From Haliscomenobacter sp038240665 (GTDB taxonomy: Bacteria; Bacteroidota; Bacteroidia; Chitinophagales; Saprospiraceae), in the NCBI GenBank assembly GCA_038240665.1, contig JBBRGN010000001.1:1-64000 (forward strand): DNA of 64,000 bases. Reading direction: 5' to 3'. Every line of letters begins with the position of its first letter. The stretch's first letter is position 1. A model generated the notes under the pieces. It was not told the origin of the DNA. It made no database searches and saw nothing but the letters and a program-made list of their open reading frames with translations. Shown here in pieces: positions 25,067 to 34,206 of the stretch. The position numbers and the translations under genes are program-made.

Positions 25067-27535
25067 TTATTCCTGTACATAGACTCTTTTTACCCGCGGA
25101 GCTATTCCGGTAAAAAGCTCGTAAGGTATGGTTCCAGAAGCTTCGGCTAAAAGTTCGATCGGAGGCTCTTTCCCAAAAATGGTTACCGAATCTCCTTCCA
25201 CAGCTTCCGGGATATGCGTTACGTCAATCATGCACATATCCATACAAACTCCGCCAAGAATAGGCGCCAATTGATCCTGTACTTTCACCTTGAATCTACC
25301 ATTGCCCGCAGCTCGCGGCAAACCATCGGCATAACCAACGGAAATGGTGGCGCTGCGCAAAGGTTTTTCAGCTTTGGCTCTTCGGCCATAACCGATCGTT
25401 TCGCCCGGTGCGATGTCCTTAATTTGGGAAATGGTGGCATGTAGACTAAAAACAACCTCAAGTGGTTCAGGTAGGGTATTGCTGACATCAATCCCATACA
25501 AACCAATGCCCAAACGCACCATATCCATCTGGTATTGTGGAAAACGGGTAATGCCGTTGGAATTGAGTAAATGACGGATGGGGCGGTATCCCAAAACGGC
25601 AATGAGGCGTTCGTAAGCTTGATGAAAACGCCTGGCTTGCTCGTGGGTAAAGTCATCGTGCTGGGGGTCTTCACTGGCTGCCAAATGGGAAAAAACGGTA
25701 CGCACTTCTAAAGCTGGTCGTTGTCGCAAAAAATCACAAAGCGGCTCGATTTCATGTTGATCAAACCCTAGCCGATGCATACCGGTATCGATGCTTAAAT
25801 GAATGGGTAAATTGGCCTGGCGGTGAGCCAGAAAATCCGTCAGCTCCCGCAGCTGTCGAATGCTGTAAACCTTGGGTTCCAACTGATAGCGAAGCAATTG
25901 TTCAAAAGAGGCTGGTTCGGGGTTGAGTACCAAAATGGGGGTAAGGATCCCCGCTTCGCGTAATTCTGCACCTTCATCGGCATAAGCGACGCAAAAATAA
26001 TCGGTGCGCAATAACTCCAACAAACGCGCTACTTCCTTACTGCCAGCGCCATAAGCGGAGGCTTTGACCATCGCCATCAGCCGTACGCCTGGCTGCAATG
26101 CCCGCGAATAGGCGCGAAGGTTGTGAGACAAGGCCGTTAGATTGATTTCCAAAACCGTTTGGTGGACTTGTCGCGACAATACATCGGCCACGCGTTCTAA
26201 ACCAAAAGTACGCGCTCCTTTGAGCAAAATGGCTTCATAGGCAAAATCTAGCGCCGGTAAGGCCTGTATGAGTGCATCGGTATGTTCAAAATAATGTTGT
26301 CGGATTGTAGTGGGTAAAATCTGCTGCAACAATACCGCTTCTTTACCGACCCCAATGACCCGCTGAATGTCCTGTTGTTGGATTAAGGCACCAATTTTCT
26401 GGAACAATACCTCCGGTAGTTCGCCGCTTTGTAGGATATCGGTAATGATGAGGGTTTGTGACCGGTCTTGGGCATGTTGGTTCAAAAACTGTAAAGCCAG
26501 TTTTAGCGAGGTGATGTCGGCGCTGTAACTGTCGTTGATCAGCACACAGTCTCGACCTCCTTCTTTGAGCTCCAAACGCATGGCCACTGGTTCAAGCCGC
26601 AACATCCGCTCCTGGATCTGAATGGCGTCAACCTTAAGAAACAACATTACAGCCCAACAATGAATGGCGTTTTCGATGGAAATGGCATCGGAAAAAGGCA
26701 AGGTGATTTGACAAGTTTCTCCTAAGTATTTTCCATTGATCGTGCTGTGCTGACCACTTGTATGCTGGGAGAGAATGGATAAATCGGCTGGAAGGCCCTT
26801 TTTTGACCAAGAAAAAAGGGGTCTACCTAGTGCGCGAATAGCGGTGTATACCTGCTCATCGTCACGACAATAAATGATGCGTTTGCTGTTTTTGAACAAC
26901 AATAATTTTTCTTGTAATTTTTGTGCTTCACTGGAAAATCCCTCCCGATGTGCTTCTCCAAAAGTGGTAAAAATGCCATAATCACAGTTGATGATGGCAG
27001 CCAAGGGCAGCATTTCTCCTGAATTGGAAATACCCGCCTCAAAAATGCCCAATTGATGTTTTTGTCCAATTTCCCAGACCGATAAGGGTACCCCCGCTTG
27101 TGAATTGTAGCTACGCGGGCTCCGCACAATGGCATAATCGGGATGCAACAACTGAAAAAGCCATTCTTTGACGATCGTTTTACCGTTGCTACCGGTGATG
27201 CCAATCACTGGCAATTGAAAGCGATGACGGTGATGTAGGGCTATTTGCTGTAAAGCTCCCACGGTATGAGGTACTTGCTCAAAATTGCCCAAAGGAAAAG
27301 CCGAAAAATCCACGGGTTCGGACACTACAAAATTTCTAACCCCAGCATGATAACAAGCAGCTATGAAGTGATGGCCATTGTTGCGAATACCGGGAATGGC
27401 AAAAAAAAGCGCCAATTCCGGAAAAATGATCTGCCGACTGTCCAGCAGCAAATGTTCAATGGGCTGTCCTTCTGGGCTGCCATAGTGTGCTTGCCCCTGG
27501 GTGATGGCGGCGATCTCCGAAAGTCGGTATTGCAT
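25067..27535 (-). CDS. Bifunctional UDP-MurNAc-tripeptide:D-Ala-D-Ala ligase / alanine racemase
   Basis: One 822-residue polypeptide joins MurF (residues about 1-450), which adds D-Ala-D-Ala to the peptidoglycan precursor, to a PLP alanine racemase (about 455-822), which supplies D-alanine. MurF shows the ATP loop ITGSNGKT near residue 114 and NDSYSADITS near 335. The racemase shows MVKASAYGAG with the PLP lysine near residue 491, and GYGRRAKAEKPLRSATISVGYADG, including the second catalytic tyrosine region, near 705-730. The fusion is characteristic of Bacteroidota. It follows purD by 47 bases on the same strand. Confidence 0.96.
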   Translation of the reverse strand: MQYRLSEIAAITQGQAHYGSPEGQPIEHLLLDSRQIIFPELALFFAIPGIRNNGHHFIAACYHAGVRNFVVSEPVDFSAFPLGNFEQVPHTVGALQQIALHHRHRFQLPVIGITGSNGKTIVKEWLFQLLHPDYAIVRSPRSYNSQAGVPLSVWEIGQKHQLGIFEAGISNSGEMLPLAAIINCDYGIFTTFGEAHREGFSSEAQKLQEKLLLFKNSKRIIYCRDDEQVYTAIRALGRPLFSWSKKGLPADLSILSQHTSGQHSTINGKYLGETCQITLPFSDAISIENAIHCWAVMLFLKVDAIQIQERMLRLEPVAMRLELKEGGRDCVLINDSYSADITSLKLALQFLNQHAQDRSQTLIITDILQSGELPEVLFQKIGALIQQQDIQRVIGVGKEAVLLQQILPTTIRQHYFEHTDALIQALPALDFAYEAILLKGARTFGLERVADVLSRQVHQTVLEINLTALSHNLRAYSRALQPGVRLMAMVKASAYGAGSKEVARLLELLRTDYFCVAYADEGAELREAGILTPILVLNPEPASFEQLLRYQLEPKVYSIRQLRELTDFLAHRQANLPIHLSIDTGMHRLGFDQHEIEPLCDFLRQRPALEVRTVFSHLAASEDPQHDDFTHEQARRFHQAYERLIAVLGYRPIRHLLNSNGITRFPQYQMDMVRLGIGLYGIDVSNTLPEPLEVVFSLHATISQIKDIAPGETIGYGRRAKAEKPLRSATISVGYADGLPRAAGNGRFKVKVQDQLAPILGGVCMDMCMIDVTHIPEAVEGDSVTIFGKEPPIELLAEASGTIPYELFTGIAPRVKRVYVQE

Positions 27536-27582
27536 AGTTGTGTTTTGGAAAAGAAATGGAGTAGGCTCTTGGGAATGATTCC

Positions 27583-28854
27583 TTATTTCAAATCAAAACC
27601 CAAGTCGCTCCGAAAATATTTTCCTTCATATTCAATGCGCGTAGCATTTTGATTAGATGTATTCAAGGCTTCAGGGAAGGTAGCACCATAAGAAGTTATT
27701 GCCAATACCCTACCACCATTGGTAACAATCCCTGCCCCTGCTTGTTTGGAACCAGCATGAAAAATCAAACTTCCTTCCACTAAGTCCAAACCGGAAATGG
27801 CTTGGCCTTTTTCATAATCCCCCGGATAACCACCCGATACCAATACTACCGTCGCCGCAGCACGGTGATCTTCTTGTATGGCGTGATGACTCAATTGGCC
27901 ATCAAATAAAGACATGGATAGCGCTACCAAATCATTGGTCGTACGTGGAAGTACGACTTCGGTTTCAGGATCACCCATCCGACAATTGTACTCAATGACC
28001 AAAGGATCATTGCCTACTTTGATTAAGCCAAAAAATACAAATCCCCGGTAGCGAATACCGCGCGTAGCTATGCCCTGAATGGTGGGTTTAATGATCCGCT
28101 CCTCTACTTTAGCCATCAAATCTGCATCTACAAAAGGCAGCGGCGAAATAGCGCCCATTCCGCCGGTGTTCAAACCCGTATCGCCTTCGCCAATGCGTTT
28201 GTAATCTTTGGCCACTGGAAGAATTTGATAGTTATGCCCATCTGTAAGGGCAAAAACCGAAAATTCGATGCCTGATAAAAACTGTTCGATCACTACGGTT
28301 GAGCTGGCTGCTCCAAATTTTCCACCCAACATACTGCGCAACTCGGCTTGGGCTTCGTCTACAGCGTCGAGGATCAGAACGCCTTTACCGGCAGCCAATC
28401 CATCCGCTTTGAGGACAAAAGGCGGTTGTTGGGTAGTCAAATATGCCAATCCGTCTTCCAAAGTCTCGGCAGTAAACTCGCGGTAGCCAGCAGTAGGGAT
28501 GCCAAATTCCTGCATAAAGGCTTTGGCAAAGGCTTTGCTTCCTTCTAAGCGAGCGCCCTCCGCTGAGGGGCCTACCACAGGAATATGTTGAAGCTCGGTA
28601 TCCTGTTGAAAAAAATCTTCAATACCGCGTACCAAAGGTTCTTCCGGACCAACCAGCACGAGTCCAATATTTTTTTCCAGTACTAAATTTTTTACTGCCG
28701 GAAAATCATTGGGATCAACCGCCCAATTGATGCCTTCCAAAGCCGTCCCTGCATTGCCTGGAGCAATATACAATTCGTGGCAAAGCGGGCTTTGACGCAT
28801 CTTCCAGGCCATACAGTGTTCCCGGCCTCCACTTCCCAAAATCAGGATATTCAT
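27583..28854 (-). CDS. purD: Phosphoribosylamine-glycine ligase
   Basis: ATP-grasp enzyme of purine synthesis that joins glycine to phosphoribosylamine. The 423-residue protein begins MNILILGSGGREHCMAWKM, has PFVLKADGLAAGKGV near residue 145, EQFLSGIEFSVFALTDG near 190 and NCRMGDPETE near 290. All expected regions are present. It probably heads a two-gene unit with the murF-alr fusion. Confidence 0.97.
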   Translation of the reverse strand: MNILILGSGGREHCMAWKMRQSPLCHELYIAPGNAGTALEGINWAVDPNDFPAVKNLVLEKNIGLVLVGPEEPLVRGIEDFFQQDTELQHIPVVGPSAEGARLEGSKAFAKAFMQEFGIPTAGYREFTAETLEDGLAYLTTQQPPFVLKADGLAAGKGVLILDAVDEAQAELRSMLGGKFGAASSTVVIEQFLSGIEFSVFALTDGHNYQILPVAKDYKRIGEGDTGLNTGGMGAISPLPFVDADLMAKVEERIIKPTIQGIATRGIRYRGFVFFGLIKVGNDPLVIEYNCRMGDPETEVVLPRTTNDLVALSMSLFDGQLSHHAIQEDHRAAATVVLVSGGYPGDYEKGQAISGLDLVEGSLIFHAGSKQAGAGIVTNGGRVLAITSYGATFPEALNTSNQNATRIEYEGKYFRSDLGFDLK

Positions 28855-28877
28855 CGGATTGAGTTTTTTTTGCGGGG

Positions 28878-28885
28878 CAAATATA
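28878..28885 (-). promoter_or_regulatory. Possible -7 promoter box of purD
   Basis: Reads TATATTTG on the minus strand, matching TAnnTTTG, 24 bases before the purD ATG. The divergent ABC transporter gene starts 85 bases away on the other strand. No -33 element was found at the standard distance. Confidence 0.35.
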
Positions 28886-28969
28886 ATAGATAATCACCCA
28901 AATCTGTACCGAGATTCAACCATCCTATATTACAAGTGTTAACCTTAATTGTTAATTTTACTCCTGACA

Positions 28970-30820
28970 ATGATTTTTGTCATTAGAGATCTGTGGCGAT
29001 GGCCGCGATTGATCGCTATTTCTGATTCATCTCAACTTACTGTTTTGGCAACTGAAAATAAGAACAAATTCGACCTCTATATCTTGCGACGCATCATGGG
29101 TCAGGCGAAACCATATCAAGTCACCTTGATCGTTTCAGCCATATTGGCGGTCCTTTCGGCGCCGCTGGGTACTTTGCGCCCCTATATCGTGCAGGTGATG
29201 GTGGATGACAACATTTTCCACATGGATCTAGCTGGATTGGGCAAGATGGCCATTCTGTTCATCATCGTGTTGTTTGTCCACGCGGCAGTTCAATACTTTT
29301 TTCAGTACCTCACCAGCTGGTTGGGGCAGATGGTAGTGCGCGACATGCGGGTCAATATTTTTCGACACATCACCAGTTTGCGGTTAAGTTATTTTGACAA
29401 AACGCCCATAGGAGCCTCCATTACCCGTACCATCAACGATATGGAGACCATCAACAGCGTTTTTTCTCAAGGCATCATCACCATGATCGCCGACGTGCTT
29501 ACGCTGTTTATGGTATTGGGGATTATGTTTTATACGAGTTGGAAATTGACGCTGGCCTGTTTAATGACCTTGCCTTTTTTGATTTTAGCGAGTTATGTAT
29601 TTAAGGAAAAAGTCAAAAAATCCTTTCAAGATGTCCGTACCCAGGTGGCCAGGATGAATGCTTTTTTGCAAGAAAGAATCAGTGGAATGCGCATTGTCCA
29701 GATTTTTAATGCCGAGCAGCAAGAGATGGGGCGTTTCAAAAAAATCAACCGGGATTATACCCAAGCCAACTTGGATTCAGTGTTGTATTATGCGGTCTTT
29801 TATCCGGTAGTGGAAATCATTTCCGCAGCTTCGCTTGGTTTGATGGTTTGGTGGGGCGCGCGCGGCGTTATCGAAGAAGAAGTGACGATGGGTGCCCTAG
29901 TGGCTTTCCCCATCTATTTGAATATGCTGTTCAATCCGATTCGTACTCTAGCAGATAAATTCAACACCCTGCAAATGGGTTTGGTGGCTGCCGAGCGGGT
30001 ATTTACGCTGCTGGACGATCAATCCTTTGTAGAAAAAAGTGGCAACCAAGAACCCTCAAATGCCGAAGGTTCAGTTGATTTTGAACACGTTTCTTTTGGG
30101 TACAACGATGAAGATTACGTATTAAAAGATGTTAACTTTCACATCAATCCAGGCGAAACCCTAGCAATAGTAGGCGCTACTGGTTCTGGAAAAACGACAA
30201 TCATCAGTCTTTTGAATCGTTTTTACGAAATACAGGAAGGCGCTATAAAAGTAGACAACCTGGATATTCGCCAATATGATTTGCTGGCATTGCGCCGCCG
30301 TATTGCCTTGGTTTTACAGGATGTATTTCTTTTTTCAGGAACGGTATTGGAAAACATCACCCTTCGCGATTCTTCCATTAGCCGGGAAACCGTGATTCAG
30401 GCATCTAAGATGATTGGAGCCCACGCGTTCATTGAAAAACTTCCCGGAGGCTATGATTACCAAGTGATGGAGCGAGGCGCTACATTATCAATGGGACAGC
30501 GACAGTTGATTTCATTTGTACGAGCGCTGGTGTTTAATCCTGATATTCTTATTTTGGATGAAGCTACTTCCTCAATTGATCCAGAGTCAGAATCGGTGAT
30601 TCAATTTGCCATTGAAACCTTGATCGCTAAACGCACTTCCATCATCATTGCGCACCGATTGTCCACCATCCGCCATGCTGACAATATATTGCTGATGCAC
30701 AAAGGTCAGGTTGCTGAATATGGATCACACGAAGCCTTGATGCAAATCGAAAATGGTCGATACAAGCAATTGTACGAGATGCAGTTTTTGGTAGCGGGTC
30801 CAAGTTTGGCGGTATCTTAA
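28970..30820 (+). CDS. ABC transporter, fused permease and ATPase (MsbA/lipid A exporter type)
   Basis: Half-transporter forming an exporting homodimer, of the MsbA/multidrug type (616 aa from ATG 28970). The membrane domain has six helices within about residues 30-320. The ATPase has Walker A GATGSGKTT near residue 403, the signature LSMGQRQL near 506 and Walker B ILILDEATSSID near 527, with a switch His in IIAHRLST. A TTG start at 28949 is possible but adds only seven hydrophobic residues. Substrate cannot be told from sequence. It is transcribed away from purD and ends 25 bases before the convergent DNA glycosylase gene. Confidence 0.92.
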   Translation: MIFVIRDLWRWPRLIAISDSSQLTVLATENKNKFDLYILRRIMGQAKPYQVTLIVSAILAVLSAPLGTLRPYIVQVMVDDNIFHMDLAGLGKMAILFIIVLFVHAAVQYFFQYLTSWLGQMVVRDMRVNIFRHITSLRLSYFDKTPIGASITRTINDMETINSVFSQGIITMIADVLTLFMVLGIMFYTSWKLTLACLMTLPFLILASYVFKEKVKKSFQDVRTQVARMNAFLQERISGMRIVQIFNAEQQEMGRFKKINRDYTQANLDSVLYYAVFYPVVEIISAASLGLMVWWGARGVIEEEVTMGALVAFPIYLNMLFNPIRTLADKFNTLQMGLVAAERVFTLLDDQSFVEKSGNQEPSNAEGSVDFEHVSFGYNDEDYVLKDVNFHINPGETLAIVGATGSGKTTIISLLNRFYEIQEGAIKVDNLDIRQYDLLALRRRIALVLQDVFLFSGTVLENITLRDSSISRETVIQASKMIGAHAFIEKLPGGYDYQVMERGATLSMGQRQLISFVRALVFNPDILILDEATSSIDPESESVIQFAIETLIAKRTSIIIAHRLSTIRHADNILLMHKGQVAEYGSHEALMQIENGRYKQLYEMQFLVAGPSLAVS

Positions 30821-30844
30821 AAACAGCGTTGTCGAAACGGGTAC

Positions 30845-31456
30845 TTACATCCCTTTCCATTTCCACAAATAGCGGGAAGCATGCGATCGATATGGGCGCC
30901 AAGGTTCGGCAATCTCGGTCATTCGAGCCCGCAAAGGTTTGCCTTTGAGTTCATCGCCGATTTCGTAGAGTCGAATGATGGCCTGTTGGATGCCCAAATC
31001 ATCTATGGGAAAAACATCGGGGAAGTGCAAGGAAAACATCAGGATCATCTCCACCGTCCAACGACCTACCCCTTTGATTTGGGTAAGCAACTGCACGATT
31101 TCCTCTTCGTTGTGCTGCTGCCAGTTGTAATTCATTAAATTATTTTCCAGAAAAAAAGTGGCGGTATTGCGCAGATACTGGGACTTTTGACCGGATAAGC
31201 CTACCTGGCGAAGCTTTTCAAGCGGAATTTCCAGCAAACGATTTGGCTCAGGATACCCGTCTTCAAAAAGATCGAGAAATCTTTGGTGAATGGTAGCTGC
31301 GGCTTTTACCGACAACTGCTGCGAGGTAATAGAATCCAGCAAGGTAGTATATACGTCCGTTTGCTGAACCGGCCATTCTGGTAGGTCAATCGCTGTCAAA
31401 AGGGGAGCCAATTTGGCATCTTGAGCCAAATGGAGCATCATGTAGGTGTTATCCAT
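30845..31456 (-). CDS. DNA-3-methyladenine glycosylase, AlkA/HhH-GPD type
   Basis: Base-excision repair enzyme removing alkylated bases. The 203-residue protein has the helix-hairpin-helix segment LTQIKGVGRWTVEM (about residues 124-137) and the catalytic aspartate in FPIDDLGIQQA (about 149-159), the HhH-GPD hallmark. There are no C-terminal Fe-S cysteines, which separates it from EndoIII/MutY, and it lacks the N-terminal AlkA domain. It precedes nothing in its own direction except the convergent ABC transporter, and follows the GNAT-like gene by 18 bases, so they may be co-transcribed. Confidence 0.9.
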   Translation of the reverse strand: MDNTYMMLHLAQDAKLAPLLTAIDLPEWPVQQTDVYTTLLDSITSQQLSVKAAATIHQRFLDLFEDGYPEPNRLLEIPLEKLRQVGLSGQKSQYLRNTATFFLENNLMNYNWQQHNEEEIVQLLTQIKGVGRWTVEMILMFSLHFPDVFPIDDLGIQQAIIRLYEIGDELKGKPLRARMTEIAEPWRPYRSHASRYLWKWKGM

Positions 31457-31474
31457 GGGTTGCGGTAAAGTGGC

Positions 31475-31936
31475 TTAAATAGCTACCGATATTTTTTGGG
31501 GTTGAAAACGCAATTCGAGAAACTGATCCTGAAAACCCATTTTTTTTGCAGTGGCCAGTGCAGGGTGATTCGATCTCACGGAGAAGGAAATATCGCCATC
31601 AGTATACAAAACCGCGCGATTGATGAGTTCTTGCCAAATCGTTTCTTCGCTGAGGTAAGGAGCACCGACTTCGGCCAGGAGCAATATATTTTCTGAGCGG
31701 ATGCCTTCCATGCCCGTTTTGTTGACAACCACCGCGCCGATGATGCGCTCGCTTTCCATCATCACAAAGATAAATCCTCCAAATGAGGGGCGGTTTTTCA
31801 AGGCATAATCCACCGTTTGGAGAATAGCCGAAGTACTCGTGTCTTTGGCGTTGTTCGCAAAAAAATACAACAATGCCGACTTCTCGGCTGGGTTAATCCC
31901 GGTAAAGGCATTAAAAACATGTACACTGCGTTCCAT
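31475..31936 (-). CDS. GNAT-like acetyltransferase domain protein
   Basis: 153-residue protein with the strand-loop pattern of GNAT acetyltransferases: GFIFVMMESERIIGAVVVN (about residues 53-71), then ENILLLAEVGAPYLSEETIWQELINRAV and, near the end, SNHPALATAKKMGFQ, which corresponds to the C-terminal helix and the usual GF motif. The acetyl-CoA pyrophosphate loop (Q/RxxGxG/A) is not clear, so activity is uncertain. It lies just upstream of the DNA glycosylase on the same strand. Confidence 0.6.
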   Translation of the reverse strand: MERSVHVFNAFTGINPAEKSALLYFFANNAKDTSTSAILQTVDYALKNRPSFGGFIFVMMESERIIGAVVVNKTGMEGIRSENILLLAEVGAPYLSEETIWQELINRAVLYTDGDISFSVRSNHPALATAKKMGFQDQFLELRFQPQKISVAI

Positions 31937-32092
31937 TGTCGTCCGTTGATTAGTAGAGTTTATATTTCAGAAGCCCTGAAGACAAACTCCGATACATAGA
32001 TAAATCTGCTCTCAAAAAGTTATGTGCAAGGGACGGGTGTGAAACTAAAAATATGGAGGTAGAAAGCTGTAGATGTCTAATCGGTTCTAGCA

Positions 32093-32140
32093 TTAATTCA
32101 GTATTTATTTTTTTTTCACAAAAAATAAATACTGAATTAA
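32093..32140. repeat. Perfect 21-base inverted repeat in a divergent intergenic region
   Basis: The arms at 32093-32113 and 32120-32140 (ttaattcagtatttattttt and its inverse) are fully complementary around a 6-base loop. The region 31937-32270 lies between divergently transcribed genes, so a terminator is not expected here. It may be a regulatory dyad, a cruciform-forming site or an old insertion remnant. No gene is visible in the 334 bases. Confidence 0.6.
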
Positions 32141-32270
32141 GTACTAACTTTTAATTCTGTCCTCAAATTACCATATTGCTAGATAATGACAAAACATTTC
32201 TCCTTATTTGTTCATTTCCAACACGTATTAATATTCAGTTAACGTTATTCGAAAAAATATTGTGTCTGCT

Positions 32271-34049
32271 ATGAAGCGAAAATATACCTGGATTAGGCTT
32301 TTTGGAACATTACTCGTGTTGTTTGTCGTCGACCTGGCAAATGGACAATCGGTCTATCACCCTAAGATTGACAATGACCTTTGGCGCGCACTTAATGAAA
32401 AAGGACAGGTCGAAGCCATCATTTTGATGAGCGAACAAGCGGATCTTAGTTTTGCCCTTAATCTGCCAACCAAGGAGGAGAAAGGTCAATACGTTTTCCA
32501 GCGACTGAATGAAATAGCCGATCGCACGCAAGGCGCTGTTTTGCAATTGCTCCAACGCCAGAAATTGCAAGCTATCCCTCTGTACATCGTCAATGCCATT
32601 TACTTGCCTGTCCTGGATCGTGCTACCGCGCTTCTCTTGGCTGAGCAAAAAAACGTAGCCATCATGATGCCCAATCCGCAAGTGTTCAATGAATTACCGC
32701 GGGGGGAAGCAGAGCAGGCCACCCTACGCCGAGCAGGCGTGGAATGGGGCGTAGCAAAAATCCAAGCGCCCCAAGTTTGGGCGTTGGGCTTTACGGGTCA
32801 GGGAGTAATCATTGGCGGTCAAGACACGGGCTATAATTGGGATCACCCGGCCATAGCCAACAAATACCGCGGTTTTAAACCCAATGAACCAGCGGCCCAC
32901 AATTACAATTGGTACGATGCCATCAGCAAATCTAGTCCACTAAACTCCGACACCATCAACCCCTGTGGCTATCGCAGCAATGTCCCCTGCGACGACAACA
33001 GCCACGGCACGCACACCATGGGCACCATGGTAGGCGATGATGGACAAGGCAACCAAATCGGGGTTGCTCCCAACGCCAAGTGGATCGGTTGTCGGAATAT
33101 GGATCGTGGCTGGGGCGCTCCCAATACTTACCTAAGCTGTTTTCAATGGTTTTTAGCCCCCACTGGGCTGGATGGAAAAGGCGCTAATCCGAAATTAGCA
33201 CCGCATGTGATCAATAATTCCTGGGGCTGCCCGGCTCAAGAAGGCTGCAACAGCAACAATTTCAACTTGATGGAAACGGCAGTCAATAATTTAAAAAAAG
33301 CGGGAATTGTGGTGGTGGTTTCGGCAGGTAACGCTGGAAGCCAATGCAATACCATTAATGATGTACCCGCTGAAATTCCCAGCAGTTTTTCCATAGGTGC
33401 CACGCAGATCAGTGACACCATTGCCAGCTTTAGTTCGCGCGGCGGAGGTACTTGGAATGGAAAAAAAGTGCTCAAACCAGAAGTATCCGCTCCTGGCGTT
33501 AACGTGCGCTCCTCTATCCCTGGTGGTCGCTACGCCAGCTATAGCGGAACCAGCATGGCGGGCCCGCATACCGTAGGCGCGGTGGCCTTGATGATTTCTG
33601 CGAATCCAAGATTGGCCGGACAAGTGGATCTAATTGAATCGATCCTGGAACGTACCGCTGTACCCATCAAGTCTACTCAAAAATGTGGCGGCATACGTGG
33701 CGATTCGATCCCAAACACAGTGTATGGCTACGGACGCATCAACGCCCTGGCCGCAGTTAAAGAAGCCATGCGCCTCACCAGCCTGCCTGAAGTGAGCGAT
33801 GATAAATTATTGATGCGGGTTTACCCTAACCCCGCGAATGAGCAATTTTTGATCGAAGTTGCTGATTTACCCAGCAACGGATCCTTAGAGCTTTTTGATC
33901 TTACCGGACAATTGCTCAACCGCCAAGCGATCGGTTCGGGTCGCAATCAAATTTTGGAGGTCAAAATTGGTGATCTTCCCAGGGGCATGTACCTCTACAG
34001 ACTACAATCTGGAGGAAAAACTGGCGCTGGAAAAATAATCAAGGAGTAG
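32271..34049 (+). CDS. Secreted subtilisin-like serine peptidase (S8) with T9SS sorting domain
   Basis: Exported protease (592 aa). It has a signal peptide ending VVDLANGQ, a propeptide (about residues 25-150), then the S8 domain with catalytic Asp in GGQDTGYNWDHP (about 182-193), His in DNSHGTHTMG (about 241-250) and Ser in YSGTSMAGPH (about 424-433). The last 75 residues (RVYPNPANEQF ... LPRGMYLYRLQSGGKT) are a type A C-terminal sorting domain, which sends proteins through the type IX secretion system to the cell surface or medium. ATG at 32271 is preferred to an upstream GTG because the leader begins there. Confidence 0.95.
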   Translation: MKRKYTWIRLFGTLLVLFVVDLANGQSVYHPKIDNDLWRALNEKGQVEAIILMSEQADLSFALNLPTKEEKGQYVFQRLNEIADRTQGAVLQLLQRQKLQAIPLYIVNAIYLPVLDRATALLLAEQKNVAIMMPNPQVFNELPRGEAEQATLRRAGVEWGVAKIQAPQVWALGFTGQGVIIGGQDTGYNWDHPAIANKYRGFKPNEPAAHNYNWYDAISKSSPLNSDTINPCGYRSNVPCDDNSHGTHTMGTMVGDDGQGNQIGVAPNAKWIGCRNMDRGWGAPNTYLSCFQWFLAPTGLDGKGANPKLAPHVINNSWGCPAQEGCNSNNFNLMETAVNNLKKAGIVVVVSAGNAGSQCNTINDVPAEIPSSFSIGATQISDTIASFSSRGGGTWNGKKVLKPEVSAPGVNVRSSIPGGRYASYSGTSMAGPHTVGAVALMISANPRLAGQVDLIESILERTAVPIKSTQKCGGIRGDSIPNTVYGYGRINALAAVKEAMRLTSLPEVSDDKLLMRVYPNPANEQFLIEVADLPSNGSLELFDLTGQLLNRQAIGSGRNQILEVKIGDLPRGMYLYRLQSGGKTGAGKIIKE

Positions 34050-34079
34050 TTTTTTCAAACATCCTCTAAAAAAGAATCG

Positions 34080-34087
34080 TACTTTTG
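34080..34087 (+). promoter_or_regulatory. Possible -7 promoter box of trhO
   Basis: TACTTTTG fits TAnnTTTG, followed by C, and lies about 120 bases before the trhO ATG, downstream of the subtilase stop. A plausible but unproven start site with a long leader. Confidence 0.35.
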
Positions 34088-34206
34088 CTGCTTCGCGTAC
34101 AGTTAGCAGTTCGTGGCGCTTTTTTGAGCACCAGCAAGCCTGCAACTTGCCATCTGAGCCGGTGTAAAACCAGGCTGGCATTTTGTTAACGTACCCAATC
34201 TATTTT

